From Xylanivirga thermophila (lineage in GTDB: Bacteria; Bacillota; Clostridia; Caldicoprobacterales; Xylanivirgaceae), in the NCBI RefSeq assembly GCF_004138105.1, contig NZ_RXHQ01000012.1, positions 1 to 52,512 on the forward strand: a DNA stretch of 52,512 bases. Reading direction: 5' to 3'. The notes under the pieces were generated by a model. That model was not told the origin of the DNA. It did not search any database and worked only from the letters and a program-made list of their open reading frames with translations. Position 1 is the stretch's first letter; each line of letters starts with the position of its first letter. The translations under genes were made by a program, and so were the position numbers. Below are positions 1 through 7,795 of the stretch, piece after piece.

Positions 1-1
1 T

Positions 2-655
2 GAGTGGGCAACAGCAAAGTATGAATTACTAGTCCTCAAAGCGAAGGAGTTTGAGCCCTTAAGCGTTAATAATACTGCTAACGTAACAATGCTCACCGTT
101 TATATCTCTATGGTTAAAAACCTCCAAAATAGTCTTACTAAAATCTTAAAGGCAATTCACCAATTAATTGACGATGACTTGTCAAAGGATGTGCCTGTAA
201 TATCCCCGACCCTTGAACTTCTTCAAAGTATCCCTGGTATAGGCTTTCTTACAGCTGCTACTATCATTGCTGAGATCGGTGATTTCTCAGCTTTCTCGAA
301 ACCAAAAAAACTAGTCGCATACTTTGGAATTGACCCTTCAGTAATGCAATCTGGAGAATTCACCGGTACCCGTAATAAGATGTCTAAAAGGGGCTCAAAG
401 CTGCTTAGGAGGGTGCTCTATACTACGGCACTTGCCAATATCCGAACTAAACGTAACAGTGAACCGTGTAATCCTGTACTAATGGATTTCTATAAGAGAA
501 AGTCACAGAGCAAGCCTAAAAAAGTAGCTTTAGGAGCAGTTATGCATAAACTTGTTTATATCATCTTTGCTGTTCTCAGGGATAGAAAACCTTTTGAACT
601 ACGTACTCCCGAAGAACATGCTAAGATGCTTACAAGAAAGCATACTGCAGCTTAG
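2..655 (+). CDS. IS110-family transposase, C-terminal part (5' end outside the window)
   Basis: The frame is open from base 2 to the stop at 653-655, so 217 residues of a longer protein are visible and the start lies before the window. The visible part holds the helix-hairpin-helix-like stretch IPGIGFLTAATIIAEIG and the C-terminal transposase_20 domain with SKRGSKLLRRVLY, the region that carries the serine in IS110 transposases. The N-terminal RuvC-like DEDD domain would lie upstream. Family knowledge: IS110 elements use a bridge RNA and leave no long terminal inverted repeats, and I see none. It is the only plus-strand gene of the accessory island and points toward the end of hsdS, so it probably inserted into or beside the module that contains the restriction genes. 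Confidence 0.85.
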   Translation, partial: EWATAKYELLVLKAKEFEPLSVNNTANVTMLTVYISMVKNLQNSLTKILKAIHQLIDDDLSKDVPVISPTLELLQSIPGIGFLTAATIIAEIGDFSAFSKPKKLVAYFGIDPSVMQSGEFTGTRNKMSKRGSKLLRRVLYTTALANIRTKRNSEPCNPVLMDFYKRKSQSKPKKVALGAVMHKLVYIIFAVLRDRKPFELRTPEEHAKMLTRKHTAA

Positions 656-834
656 CAGTACTTGTATTTGATATTTAGTTTTCAAGGTTCAGTTAGTCTT
701 TTAACCAGCTATTTTTAATCAATGTTCCTTAGGTGGTCTCATTGCCATGCCATTTTTTAATTTTCTGCTGCAAGAAGACCCTCAAGAAACTTTCAAAATT
801 ATTTTATAAAACTACTTGACTTTAATTAGCTGGT

Positions 835-2007
835 CTATACCTCAATGTCGCCGTTCATAAGTTTGGGAAGAAGTTTATCACGGGCTTGTTTCAATAAAAT
901 AATCTGTCGATCAGCATTGGTTATCTGCTGATCAATACTTTTCGCAACGCTATTGAACTTATTTGCTAAATTATCACTAGGTATTAGAAATTCTTGTGAA
1001 TGCAAAGCAGATTTTGTTATTGAAGCATATATTGCTCCGTTTCCAATTAGATCATCTTTATAAAATCGGTTCTTAAGCATATAGAAAAGAAAGCTCTGCA
1101 AACCTTCTCTATGATTAATAGCTGCTAAGCCACGACCAATAACAATTTTATTTTTTGTAATATTCATTCGCCCTACTGGTGCACGTACACTGAACAAAAT
1201 ACTTCCCGCTTCTGCAATACGTGTGTAACTCGTAGAATATGTATCATCAATTACAAATCGATATCCATAATTTGTAACGCCTTGATGGAAGGGTAAACCT
1301 TGTTGTTTATCATTATAATATTCTGATTTTGGACTCTGTCCCATTGTAATATCAGCTATATCAATAAGTTTTTTTCGGCTCCAACCATCCGGCACACCAT
1401 CAACTATCTTAGTGTTTTCATATCCAGGGAATCGAAGATTTACAAACCATTCTTTATACAATCGCATGGCCGCTTCTTCCAGCAACTTAATCTGCTTTTG
1501 ATTATTTTCAATTAAATCATCATAGGCTGAGAGAATGTCGGCAATACGACGTTGAACTATCAGGGGGGGAAGTGCTATCTCAATACTTTTCAATATATCT
1601 AAAGTAATACCCTTTACTGTTGAACCTCGCCCTAACATATTGAGTTCATTTCTTTTCGATACTATGGTCCATAATAAAAACCTATTATCAATTCGCTCAT
1701 TTGGAATCAAAGCTTTAAGATCTTGATTTATAGCCATGTCTACTTTATTTATGAATGCACGACCTAAACCCATTCTAGTAGAAGTGATTACAGTCCCCGC
1801 CTTTATTAGATTAGCAGAGCTGTTTTCAAGACCTTTTTTTGTTATAGTGTCTTTAGTATATGAAAGGTAGTGTTTATCGTCTTCCATATCTTTAACTGAG
1901 CACCAAAAAATATCACCATTCCAGTACTCCGATTTTGATTTTGATGGAGTTCCCCCTCCAATTATTAAGTGTAGTACGTCACCTAGATTTACAGTTTCCC
2001 ACTTCAT
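835..2007 (-). CDS. hsdS: Type I restriction-modification specificity subunit HsdS
   Basis: This 390-residue protein has the usual HsdS layout. A first target-recognition domain (about 1-140) is followed by a central conserved helical region (about 145-195, containing LPPLIVQRRIADILSAYDDL and RLYKEWF). A second target-recognition domain (about 200-350) is followed by a C-terminal conserved helix ending in KLLPKLMNGDIEV. The two domains read the two halves of a split DNA target, and the helices set the spacing and bind HsdM. Its ATG overlaps the hsdM stop (ATGA), so the two are translationally coupled. The gene is full length. No hsdR follows: the next 180 bases are non-coding and then an IS110 fragment runs in from the other side. 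The target sequence cannot be predicted from this. Confidence 0.93.
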   Translation of the reverse strand: MKWETVNLGDVLHLIIGGGTPSKSKSEYWNGDIFWCSVKDMEDDKHYLSYTKDTITKKGLENSSANLIKAGTVITSTRMGLGRAFINKVDMAINQDLKALIPNERIDNRFLLWTIVSKRNELNMLGRGSTVKGITLDILKSIEIALPPLIVQRRIADILSAYDDLIENNQKQIKLLEEAAMRLYKEWFVNLRFPGYENTKIVDGVPDGWSRKKLIDIADITMGQSPKSEYYNDKQQGLPFHQGVTNYGYRFVIDDTYSTSYTRIAEAGSILFSVRAPVGRMNITKNKIVIGRGLAAINHREGLQSFLFYMLKNRFYKDDLIGNGAIYASITKSALHSQEFLIPSDNLANKFNSVAKSIDQQITNADRQIILLKQARDKLLPKLMNGDIEV

Positions 2008-3962
2008 ATCCCCAGCTCCTCAAAATTCGCTGAAATTGTATCCATTAACTGATTTGCTTCTGCCTGTAAGGTTAAGAGTTCCTTATGAATTTCAGTCATT
2101 CTTTCTTCAAAGTTTTCATCATCTTCTTCTACAGGAGCTACTCCCACATATGCACCCGGAGTAAGGCTCCAGTTCTTTTCTTCTATTTCATCTATAGTTG
2201 CAACTTTACAAAGTCCCAGAACATCGGTATATGTGCCGTCTCCGAATTTCTCAGTGAGCCATTTTGCTTCTTTTATCACTGTACGGTAGGCCTTGATTTG
2301 AGATACAACCTCCTCAAGGCTAGCAGAAACAGACTTTTTAAAGCGATCCCAAGTTGTTGCTGATTCGTCGATGGATTTAGCAAAATCTTTAGCTTCTTCC
2401 TTTTCCAATCCATCACCGTACTCAAAAAGAGCTTTTAATGAAGCATTAAGTTCTGTAGTATACTTCTTCAACATATCATTCAGCGGTAATAACTGATTAA
2501 TATCCTCAGCATTTTTAATGATATCAGCTACCTGAGCTCGCAATGGCTTAAGTTTCTCACCATAGCCATTCATCAGTACCGACACACTTTCAAATTCAGT
2601 ATCGAGTTCTTTGCAATCATTGATAATTTGAGTACTATAATCCTGTAATAGTTTTGTATATTTCTCCTTCTCTCCACGATATAGCCAGACAATGGCATTG
2701 AGGTTTTTCATCTGCCATTCACTCCACTCATTGAGTGTTCGATCCACTACGGTATAGTAATTACGAGAATCTATAAAAAGTACTTTATCCTTTAATTCTT
2801 CTTTCTTTCCCTTATCAAAAAACCAAAGTGAACAAGGTAACGAAACCTTATAAAAGAAATTATTTGCTACTGACATTAAACAATCTACATGTCCCGTCTG
2901 GATAAGCTGCTTTCTAATTTCTCTTTCCTTATTACCACTATCCGTAGCAGAAGCGGCCATAACAAAGCCAGCACGTCCGGTATCATTTAAATAAGCATAG
3001 AAATATGAAATCCAGAGATAATTAGCGTTAGAGACTTCCTTTTTCTGATTCACTCCTGGCAATCCAAAAGGTAGGCGTCCTGCATTCTGAGTAGATTCTG
3101 CTTTTACTTTATCTACATTAAATGGGGGATTAGCCATTACATAATCACATCTACCTTCCAGATTATGAGCATCATGATAGAAGCTGTTAGCCTCATCACC
3201 AGATTTGATTTTTGCATTTAGTCCGTGTACAGCCATATTCATGATACATAACTTCGCATTAAACTCTACTTTTTCTTGTCCATAAAAAGTCATTGCAGAA
3301 TTAGCATTGATTCCTTCAACATTGACAAAATCGCTGGAAGAAACAAACATCCCACCACTGCCACAGGCCGGATCCAAGACTATTCCATGAGTTGGCTCAA
3401 TTATATTCACAATCATTTTTACTAAAGATTTAGGTGTAAAGAAAACTCCATCATCCGATGCGATAGCTGAAGCAAACTTATTTAAGAAATACTCATAAAT
3501 ACGCCCAAGGATATCATCGTTGATTTCGTTCAATGCACTATTATTAAAAATACGCAACAATTCTTTCAACAAATCATTTCCAAAAGAAGTATATGTTTTA
3601 GGTAGTATTCCTTTCAATTGAGTACTCTCTGCCTCAATTAACTCCATAGCCTCATTGACTGCCTTCCCACAATCAGCATCGTCTGGCAAATTGAGCAGAT
3701 AATCATATCGAGCCTTTTCAGGTAAAAAAATAGCGCTTTTTTGTTTAAAATCACTTGACTCAACAGGAAGTACACGACCATTACGTACAGGACGGTCTTT
3801 TAGAATTTCAGCTTCCACGTATTTAAACCGACTATATGCATAACGCAAAAAGATTAAACCAAGAACCGGCATGCAATATTCTTGAGAACTTAATTTAGAA
3901 CCTTGACGTAAGAGATCTGCTGATTCCCATAATTCTGATTCTAATTTTCTTATATTTATCAT
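2004..3962 (-). CDS. hsdM: Type I restriction-modification DNA methyltransferase subunit HsdM
   Basis: An N6-adenine DNA methyltransferase that with HsdS methylates the recognition site. An N-terminal HsdM helical domain (about 1-150) precedes the methylase fold. That fold has the SAM-binding motif DPACGSGG (about residue 197) and the catalytic NPPF (about 278). A long helical, partly coiled tail (about 440-652) makes it longer than the usual 500 residues. I start at the ATG at 3962 (MINIRKLES), eight bases after GGAGG. An in-frame ATG 15 bases upstream is itself part of that ribosome binding site. The gene lies 42 bases downstream of an XRE regulator. With no HsdR in view the pair may act as an orphan methylase or have lost its nuclease subunit. 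Confidence 0.93.
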   Translation of the reverse strand: MINIRKLESELWESADLLRQGSKLSSQEYCMPVLGLIFLRYAYSRFKYVEAEILKDRPVRNGRVLPVESSDFKQKSAIFLPEKARYDYLLNLPDDADCGKAVNEAMELIEAESTQLKGILPKTYTSFGNDLLKELLRIFNNSALNEINDDILGRIYEYFLNKFASAIASDDGVFFTPKSLVKMIVNIIEPTHGIVLDPACGSGGMFVSSSDFVNVEGINANSAMTFYGQEKVEFNAKLCIMNMAVHGLNAKIKSGDEANSFYHDAHNLEGRCDYVMANPPFNVDKVKAESTQNAGRLPFGLPGVNQKKEVSNANYLWISYFYAYLNDTGRAGFVMAASATDSGNKEREIRKQLIQTGHVDCLMSVANNFFYKVSLPCSLWFFDKGKKEELKDKVLFIDSRNYYTVVDRTLNEWSEWQMKNLNAIVWLYRGEKEKYTKLLQDYSTQIINDCKELDTEFESVSVLMNGYGEKLKPLRAQVADIIKNAEDINQLLPLNDMLKKYTTELNASLKALFEYGDGLEKEEAKDFAKSIDESATTWDRFKKSVSASLEEVVSQIKAYRTVIKEAKWLTEKFGDGTYTDVLGLCKVATIDEIEEKNWSLTPGAYVGVAPVEEDDENFEERMTEIHKELLTLQAEANQLMDTISANFEELGI

Positions 3963-4004
3963 TAAACAAGCCTCCATTTGATTGATATTTCACAATAATA
4001 AATA

Positions 4005-4214
4005 CTAATTCCGTTTGGTATCCATTTCCATGATATCACAGACGTCACATTCCAACGCTATACAGATTTTTTGTATTATTTCTGTACTAACATTTTCGTT
4101 TTTACCAAGCTTTGTGATCGTAGCAGAACTAATGCCTGCAAGTTTCTGTAAGTCTTTCTTTTTCATATCTCTATCAATAAGAAGCTTCCAAAGCTTTTTA
4201 TAACTAATTGCCAT
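4005..4214 (-). CDS. XRE-family (Cro/C1-type) helix-turn-helix regulator
   Basis: A 69-residue single-domain DNA-binding protein. Residues 5-65 match the Cro/C1 helix-turn-helix (MKKKDLQKLAGISSATITK, then ...ALECDVCDIME), a form common as the controller of restriction-modification and mobile elements. The start at 4214 follows GAGGTGATTAGA; a longer reading to 4313 has no ribosome binding site and would run through the promoter. It heads the hsdM-hsdS module and probably sets the expression of the methylase. The palindrome ATGATATCAT over its own -10 region (4244-4253) is a natural candidate operator for autoregulation. Confidence 0.85.
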   Translation of the reverse strand: MAISYKKLWKLLIDRDMKKKDLQKLAGISSATITKLGKNENVSTEIIQKICIALECDVCDIMEMDTKRN

Positions 4215-4243
4215 TCTAATCACCTCTATGTATGTATAATTAC

Positions 4244-4272
4244 ATGATATCATTAGCATCATTATTTTGCAA
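4244..4272 (-). promoter_or_regulatory. Promoter of the XRE-hsdM-hsdS module with overlapping palindrome
   Basis: On the minus strand TTGCAA (4272-4267) and TATCAT (4249-4244) are separated by 17 bases. The -10 box lies inside the perfect palindrome ATGATATCAT (4244-4253), a likely repressor site. Transcription would begin about 20-25 bases before the regulator's ATG. Confidence 0.5.
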
Positions 4273-4355
4273 ACATTTTCTTTAAGTTCGCATGATTTTT
4301 GATTTGAATTCAATAATTATTACTCTAAATCCTATTGTCAGGTGTATAGAATGTC

Positions 4356-4412
4356 ACATCCATTCTATCTCCTCAACCCTATAGATATATCTAATCTGTC
4401 AACTCAACCCTA
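4356..4412. repeat. Family B repeat pair in front of the hsd module
   Basis: Two related units begin at 4356 (ACATCCATTCTATCTCC, then CAACCCTA) and 4389 (ATCTAATCTGTCAACTCAAC, then CCTA). Once aligned on the shared ATC they are spaced 31 bases apart. The second unit and its CAACCCTA tail are repeated almost exactly at 13109-13132 beside rlmD. The layout resembles the family A arrays (ACATCTAACCTGACCACT) but the sequence differs, so they look like two specificities of one kind of site. Confidence 0.75.
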
Positions 4413-4447
4413 CCCATATTCTAGCTCAAATTTTGCACAAAAATATA

Positions 4448-4481
4448 CCCTCGATATGTTTCCACGTACACATATCGAGGG
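4448..4481 (-). terminator. 12-bp hairpin with T-rich tail, containing the GTTTCC motif
   Basis: CCCTCGATATGT (4448-4459) pairs perfectly with ACATATCGAGGG (4470-4481) around a 10-base loop. On the minus strand it is followed by TATATTTTTG, as expected of an intrinsic terminator for recombinase 3 transcripts. Read on the plus strand, 4453-4473 spells the peptide DMFPRTH, the sequence that precedes HVE in RumA-family methyltransferases. The hairpin may therefore also be an attachment-site arm. Confidence 0.6.
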
Positions 4482-4547
4482 CTTAAGTCGAGTAGACAGA
4501 TTTACTTTCATTTTATAAAACTCAGTATTCTCAAGGCTTTCTGGACA

Positions 4548-4583
4548 TCACTTTCTAGACATTAAACATACTATCTCCACGTG
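4548..4583 (-). pseudogene. Orphan 3' end of a RumA/RlmD-family gene (HVEIVCLMSRK, stop)
   Basis: On the minus strand codons from CAC at 4583 to TGA at 4548 read HVEIVCLMSRK followed by stop. The intact rlmD in this window ends THVETVVLMSRV, so this is the displaced C-terminus of a homologous gene. It begins abruptly after AAAACTT with no gene body upstream, as expected of an integration junction. Two sister remnants are at 8221-8262 and 10597-10638. Confidence 0.75.
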
Positions 4584-4590
4584 AAGTTTT

Positions 4591-4693
4591 TAGGCTATTT
4601 CACATCTTTAATAAATACAGTAAAAATGCTGTGTTTATACTGGTTTAACATCTATCCTGACCTCTCAAGAAATAATTCTCGATTAGGCTATTT
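4591..4693. repeat. 103-base block downstream of recombinase 3, bounded by TAGGCTATTT
   Basis: TAGGCTATTT occurs at 4591-4600 and 4684-4693. The block between them aligns without gaps, at roughly 80 percent identity by eye, to 8270-8372 downstream of recombinase 2. Shared features are AATGCTGTGTTTAT, one degenerate family A repeat (ACATCTATCCTGACC at 4648) and AATAATTCTCGATTAGGC. This is probably the recombinase-proximal end of the cassette, holding recombinase binding sites. Confidence 0.7.
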
Positions 4694-4701
4694 TATAATT
4701 T

Positions 4702-5628
4702 TTACTGCTTTGAACTGTATTTTTTGTTTTTCCGCTGGCTACCATCTTCACTTTTTATAACATTACTTCGCTGCTGTTTTTCAAGTTGTACTGCTTGGAA
4801 TGTTTCCTTAGGTATTATCGCCGGATTGTTACCCTCAGCCAAATAATATGAGCTATGCTTTCCGTTGTCCAATAACCGAACGTCGCCCATATACTTTTCA
4901 TTACTGAGCATTACGTCAATTGTTCTCTTAGGCCATGTATCCTTTCCGGTAGGGGACTTGATACCCAGTCGCTCCAGTTCTTTTACAACACCTAAAACAC
5001 TCTTACCCTGAAGATAGAGGTTAAATATCATCCGGACATTTTTCGCCTCTTTCTCATCAATAGCCAGATTACCATCTTCATCATTGTAATACCCATAGCA
5101 CTTTCTATTGTATAACTTTGAAGTACCTTGTGCAGCGCGTTGTTTGATACCCCATTTAATATTGTCACTTCTTGACTCGTTTTCAGCTTGAGCAAAAGAC
5201 TCAACAATAGAAATCATAAGGCCGCTGTCTGTATCAGCTGTATCCAGCTGTTCCTGTTCAAATATGACACGAACACCGAGAACTTTTAGCTTATTAAGTG
5301 CATCAAGAATCTCAACCGTATCTCGGCCAAATCTGCTGATGCTCTTAGTTAGGATAATCTCTATATCACGTGACTTACAGTCCTGTAACATGCGAGAAAA
5401 CTCTTTTCGAGAGGAACCTGTCTTACTTGAAGCAATATCTATATACACATCAACCAACAACCATTTTGGATTGGCTGCTGTCAATCTTGTAAGTGCTGAC
5501 ACTTGAGCGGTAAGGCTTTTCAACTGTTCAGTACTGTTTGTACTTACGCGGCAGTAGATGCCTACTCGCTTTTCTCGCTTAGGTGGTAATGGTGGTATAA
5601 AATGAATTCTTTTATTATCTTCAGCCAT
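4702..5628 (-). CDS. Short serine recombinase 3 (resolvase plus recombinase domains only)
   Basis: A 308-residue site-specific recombinase. An N-terminal resolvase domain (about 20-165) has the catalytic serine in YCRVST (Ser29) and the conserved ISRFGRDT stretch. It is followed by a Recombinase domain (about 180-260, YGYYNDEDGNLAIDEKEAK). Large serine integrases continue with a zinc ribbon and coiled coil to 450-700 residues. This protein stops at KNKKYSSKQ, just where the zinc ribbon would begin. The two other recombinases here end at the same point, so the short form looks genuine. Start ATG at 5628 after GGAGG with a 6-base spacer. It closes the SRA-like and Nudix module and is roughly 87 percent identical by eye to recombinase 2. 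It probably catalysed cassette integration at rlmD. Confidence 0.9.
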   Translation of the reverse strand: MAEDNKRIHFIPPLPPKREKRVGIYCRVSTNSTEQLKSLTAQVSALTRLTAANPKWLLVDVYIDIASSKTGSSRKEFSRMLQDCKSRDIEIILTKSISRFGRDTVEILDALNKLKVLGVRVIFEQEQLDTADTDSGLMISIVESFAQAENESRSDNIKWGIKQRAAQGTSKLYNRKCYGYYNDEDGNLAIDEKEAKNVRMIFNLYLQGKSVLGVVKELERLGIKSPTGKDTWPKRTIDVMLSNEKYMGDVRLLDNGKHSSYYLAEGNNPAIIPKETFQAVQLEKQQRSNVIKSEDGSQRKNKKYSSKQ

Positions 5629-5641
5629 AATTAACCTCCAT

Positions 5642-6061
5642 TTAGTCTGGATTGGAAGTTGTCTGCGCCAGATACCCTTTAATATTATCTGAAATTAAAT
5701 TAAACATCTTTTTGTCAGCAGGACATAGTGGTAATTTTGACACTTCATCAAGGGTGAACCACTGAATGTCGTTATGCTCAATACAAACCGGCTCCCCACC
5801 AATAAGTTTACAAAAATAAAAGCGAATATTGACGGTGATGTCTGGATATGCATATACAACTTCTTGTGCAAGCCGCTCTGCTTTAACTGTTATTCCTAAT
5901 TCCTCGTGACATTCACGTGCAAGGCACTCCTCTGGCGTTTCGTCAGCCTCGATCTTTCCTCCTGGAAATTCCCATAACAGCTCGCAGCGTTTTCCCTTAG
6001 GTCTCTGACAGATAAGCAGTTTACTGTCCCTTTGTATAATTGCTGCAGTTACCTGAATCAA
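5642..6061 (-). CDS. Nudix (MutT-type) hydrolase
   Basis: A 139-residue protein with a complete Nudix box: Gly35, five residues, Glu41, seven residues, then REC-HEELGI (49-57). That is the exact spacing for Mg2+-dependent hydrolysis of a nucleoside diphosphate linked to another group. Overall it resembles MutT/8-oxo-dGTPase proteins (AAIIQRDSKLLICQRP; LLWEFPGGK). It starts at TTG 6061, overlapping the stop of the preceding gene (TTGA), with AGAGG upstream, so it is translationally coupled to the SRA-like protein. Being coupled to a modified-DNA reader hints at a role in modified or damaged nucleotides rather than housekeeping, but the substrate is not determined. Confidence 0.88.
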   Translation of the reverse strand: MIQVTAAIIQRDSKLLICQRPKGKRCELLWEFPGGKIEADETPEECLARECHEELGITVKAERLAQEVVYAYPDITVNIRFYFCKLIGGEPVCIEHNDIQWFTLDEVSKLPLCPADKKMFNLISDNIKGYLAQTTSNPD

Positions 6062-6819
6062 GATTCTATGCCTCTCTTTACTTTTTTGAGTCTAAACTTA
6101 TACTCTTTTCTTGTATTTCCATTCTCGTCTAATGCATCTTCATATGTATAATTTGTAAGCTCGAATATACCCTGGTAATAATACTCTTTGGGAGAAAATT
6201 TAACGAATAGGTGAATAACTTTTCCCTCTGTAGCAGCATCCACAATAGCCCTGTTGCGAGATGTCATCTTCTGATCTCCGACTTTTCCTTCGCCAGAATA
6301 AATATAATCGCCATCCGTAGTCCAGTGATCATGATAAACGAATCCAGACTTCTTTTTATCAACAGAGGAAATTAAGACAACGGTTGATGGTGTTATATTA
6401 ATCCCTCTCCCGAAACCAGAAATTTTGATATTAAATTGTTCCTCAACCTCTTGGTATGTAAGAATGGGTTGTCTCGCTAAGTGCGCAACATTATAGTCTT
6501 TACCAAAGCCGTCTTCAATATTTGTTGCTTTTCTTATGGTTGATACAGCAGTCTGGCTTTTTCTTTCTTCTTCAGCTTTACGAGCAGCAAGCTCGGCTTG
6601 GCGCTTTTCTTCCTCAGCTTGCTTGACGGAAATAATATCAGCCATGATTGCTTCTTGTACGGTTGGATCTTCAGCTTTGAGGAATTTATCGAATGCGTCT
6701 GGGTATATGAACTTACTCGTCTTGCCTACGAATTGAACAGTGATATATTGACCGTCAAATTCAATGACGGAGCCTGTCCCAAGCGTATTATGAAATACTT
6801 TTATATTTATAAGGTTCAT
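6058..6819 (-). CDS. SRA-like (ScoMcrA-type) modified-DNA-binding protein without nuclease domain
   Basis: A 253-residue protein in three parts. An N-terminal small beta domain (about 1-50, VFHNTLGTGSVIEFDG, YITVQFV, IYPDAF) is the kind found beside helicases. A charged coiled stretch rich in E, K and A follows (about 65-95). The C-terminal domain (about 120-253: FGRGIN, VVLISS, FVYHDHW, DGDYIYSGEG, GDQ, NRAI, VIHLFV) resembles the SRA-like domain of ScoMcrA-type modification-dependent restriction enzymes, from family memory. No HNH or other nuclease motif is visible. Start ATG 6819 lies behind AAGGAAG; a TTG 30 bases upstream is less likely. First gene of module 4, with its own extended -10 promoter. 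Confidence 0.6.
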   Translation of the reverse strand: MNLINIKVFHNTLGTGSVIEFDGQYITVQFVGKTSKFIYPDAFDKFLKAEDPTVQEAIMADIISVKQAEEEKRQAELAARKAEEERKSQTAVSTIRKATNIEDGFGKDYNVAHLARQPILTYQEVEEQFNIKISGFGRGINITPSTVVLISSVDKKKSGFVYHDHWTTDGDYIYSGEGKVGDQKMTSRNRAIVDAATEGKVIHLFVKFSPKEYYYQGIFELTNYTYEDALDENGNTRKEYKFRLKKVKRGIES

Positions 6820-6851
6820 AATATTCTTCCTTTCTCCAATGAATAACAAAC

Positions 6852-6860
6852 ATTATAGCA
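6852..6860 (-). promoter_or_regulatory. Extended -10 promoter of module 4
   Basis: On the minus strand TGCTATAAT (6860-6852) is a perfect TATAAT with the extended TGN element. There is no good -35 box. Transcription would start near 6845, about 25 bases before the SRA-like gene. It lies just inside the TAGCCTA motif (6879-6885) at the module edge. Confidence 0.55.
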
Positions 6861-6905
6861 TATTACAGGAATGATGATTAGCCTATTATCATCTTTTTTA
6901 TACCA

Positions 6906-7023
6906 ACATCCAACCCGACCACACAACCTCAAAAAAATACGAAAAAACATCTAACCTGACCACTCGCGAAGGCTGACATCTAACCCGACCACTCGCGGGG
7001 CTATGACATCTAACCTGACCACT
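6906..7023. repeat. Family A four-repeat array (copy 1), between modules 3 and 4
   Basis: Four near-identical units of ACATCTAACCTGACCACT start at 6906, 6947, 6976 and 7006 (steps 41, 29, 30). Variable positions are mainly C/T. The gaps hold short GC-rich words (CGCGAAGGCTG, CGCGGGGCTATG). The whole array is repeated at 7982-8099 with identical steps and at 10362-10478 with steps 40, 29, 30. TAGCCTATT precedes it (6879). It is not CRISPR: there are too few units and the gaps are only about 11-12 bases. Confidence 0.85.
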
Positions 7024-7047
7024 TGACTATCAAAAAGCGCCTTTATA

Positions 7048-7074
7048 GACTTGTTTCCGCGAAGCGATATTTTC
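7048..7074. other. GTTTCC element after family A array 1
   Basis: GACTTGTTTCCGCGAAGC continues to GATATTTTC, 24 bases after the last repeat. The same 27 bases recur with one change at 8124-8150. GACCTGTTTCCACGAAGC is at 10501-10518, and GATATGTTTCC occurs at 4453 and 13150 beside the family B arrays. In the intact rlmD, GATATGTTTCC (minus strand, 13330-13320) encodes the DMFP just before the HVE that starts the orphan tails. It is a candidate attachment-site half. Confidence 0.55.
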
Positions 7075-7095
7075 ATGTTTTTCACTCAATTTGAT

Positions 7096-7290
7096 TTAGT
7101 CATCGTCTTTGTTTTTTCGACTGAAAAAGTCTTCATGAGACTCATAAATGTTGTCACGCGAAATGCTATTCTTGAATCCGCATTCTGTGCATTTCCATGT
7201 GTATTTATGGTCATTAAAACCTGATTGACCGTTAAGATAAGCACCACACCTATCACACCACCAATCTATTCCTGCAAATCTCTCGCCCAT
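7096..7290 (-). CDS. Small zinc-ribbon protein
   Basis: A 64-residue protein with two CxxC knuckles (Cys12/15 in WWCDRCGAYL and Cys34/37 in WKCTECGF), enough for one structural zinc site, and an acidic and lysine-rich tail. There is a strong ribosome binding site (AAGGAGGGAGAG) before ATG 7290. Small proteins of this layout are common in Bacillota as uncharacterised genes; the function is unknown. It is the last of three tiny genes forming a module that lacks a recombinase. Confidence 0.75.
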   Translation of the reverse strand: MGERFAGIDWWCDRCGAYLNGQSGFNDHKYTWKCTECGFKNSISRDNIYESHEDFFSRKNKDDD

Positions 7291-7314
7291 TGTGCTCTCC
7301 CTCCTTTCAAATAT

Positions 7315-7560
7315 TTAGACATAGCTTTCATCCACAGTGTCAATCGTATGGATGATTTCGTAGTATGTTTTGCCTTGATATTCATATGCCGTATAGGGAT
7401 AACCTTGTTGGGTTGTTTTTTGAACAGGCGTAAATAGCGAAACGACATCTGATTTACTATATTTGCTAGTTGGGAAGAAATAATAGTCATATGTACCATC
7501 TCCTAAATTATCTTCCCAACCGATGTTCTTTGCACTTATAACATGACATTCAATATTCAT
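7315..7560 (-). CDS. Hypothetical protein of the recombinase-free module
   Basis: An 81-residue protein rich in Tyr, Thr and Asp (NLGDGTYDYYFFPTSKY, QGYPYTAYEYQGKTYYE) with no signal peptide, membrane segment or motif I recognise. AAAGGAG lies seven bases before ATG 7560, so translation is likely. It sits between the zinc-ribbon gene and a 61-residue gene in the same orientation. It may be a small accessory or immunity-type protein, but nothing in the sequence decides this. Confidence 0.65.
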   Translation of the reverse strand: MNIECHVISAKNIGWEDNLGDGTYDYYFFPTSKYSKSDVVSLFTPVQKTTQQGYPYTAYEYQGKTYYEIIHTIDTVDESYV

Positions 7561-7582
7561 CGTAAAACTCCTTTATTGGGAT

Positions 7583-7768
7583 TCATTCGCCAAACTTTGC
7601 CTTCATCCAGCGCAAATTAAATTCATCTAAGGCATCTTCATAATCATCATAATGTTGTGTAGAGCCATCGCCAATTACACAAAAAGCTTCTCTATCGCCT
7701 CTACAACCAATTTTCAAAAGGCAAACATTGCCTTCTTTTCTAACGATTTCTGTTTCTCCAAATTTCAT
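7583..7768 (-). CDS. Hypothetical small acidic protein
   Basis: A 61-residue soluble protein (MKFGETEIVRKEGNVCLLKI, then ...HYDDYEDALDEFNLRWMKAKFGE) with an acidic C-terminal half. GGGGG precedes ATG 7768 at a proper distance. The ...DDYEDALDEFN... stretch looks like the end of a small alpha/beta fold, but no family is recognised. It is the first complete gene of the recombinase-free module. Confidence 0.65.
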   Translation of the reverse strand: MKFGETEIVRKEGNVCLLKIGCRGDREAFCVIGDGSTQHYDDYEDALDEFNLRWMKAKFGE

Positions 7769-7795
7769 ATAGTACCCCCTTCCTAATAATTGACT

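Larger units (their letters stand above)
4215..4701. other. Gene-free stretch between the XRE gene and serine recombinase 3
   Basis: These 487 bases hold no credible gene. From left to right there is the XRE promoter, two family B repeats (4356-4412), a strong hairpin containing GATATGTTTCC (4448-4481), an orphan RumA-type C-terminus (4548-4583) and a 103-base block bounded by two TAGGCTATTT decamers (4591-4693). It is the junction between modules 4 and 5 of the cassette array. Confidence 0.8.
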
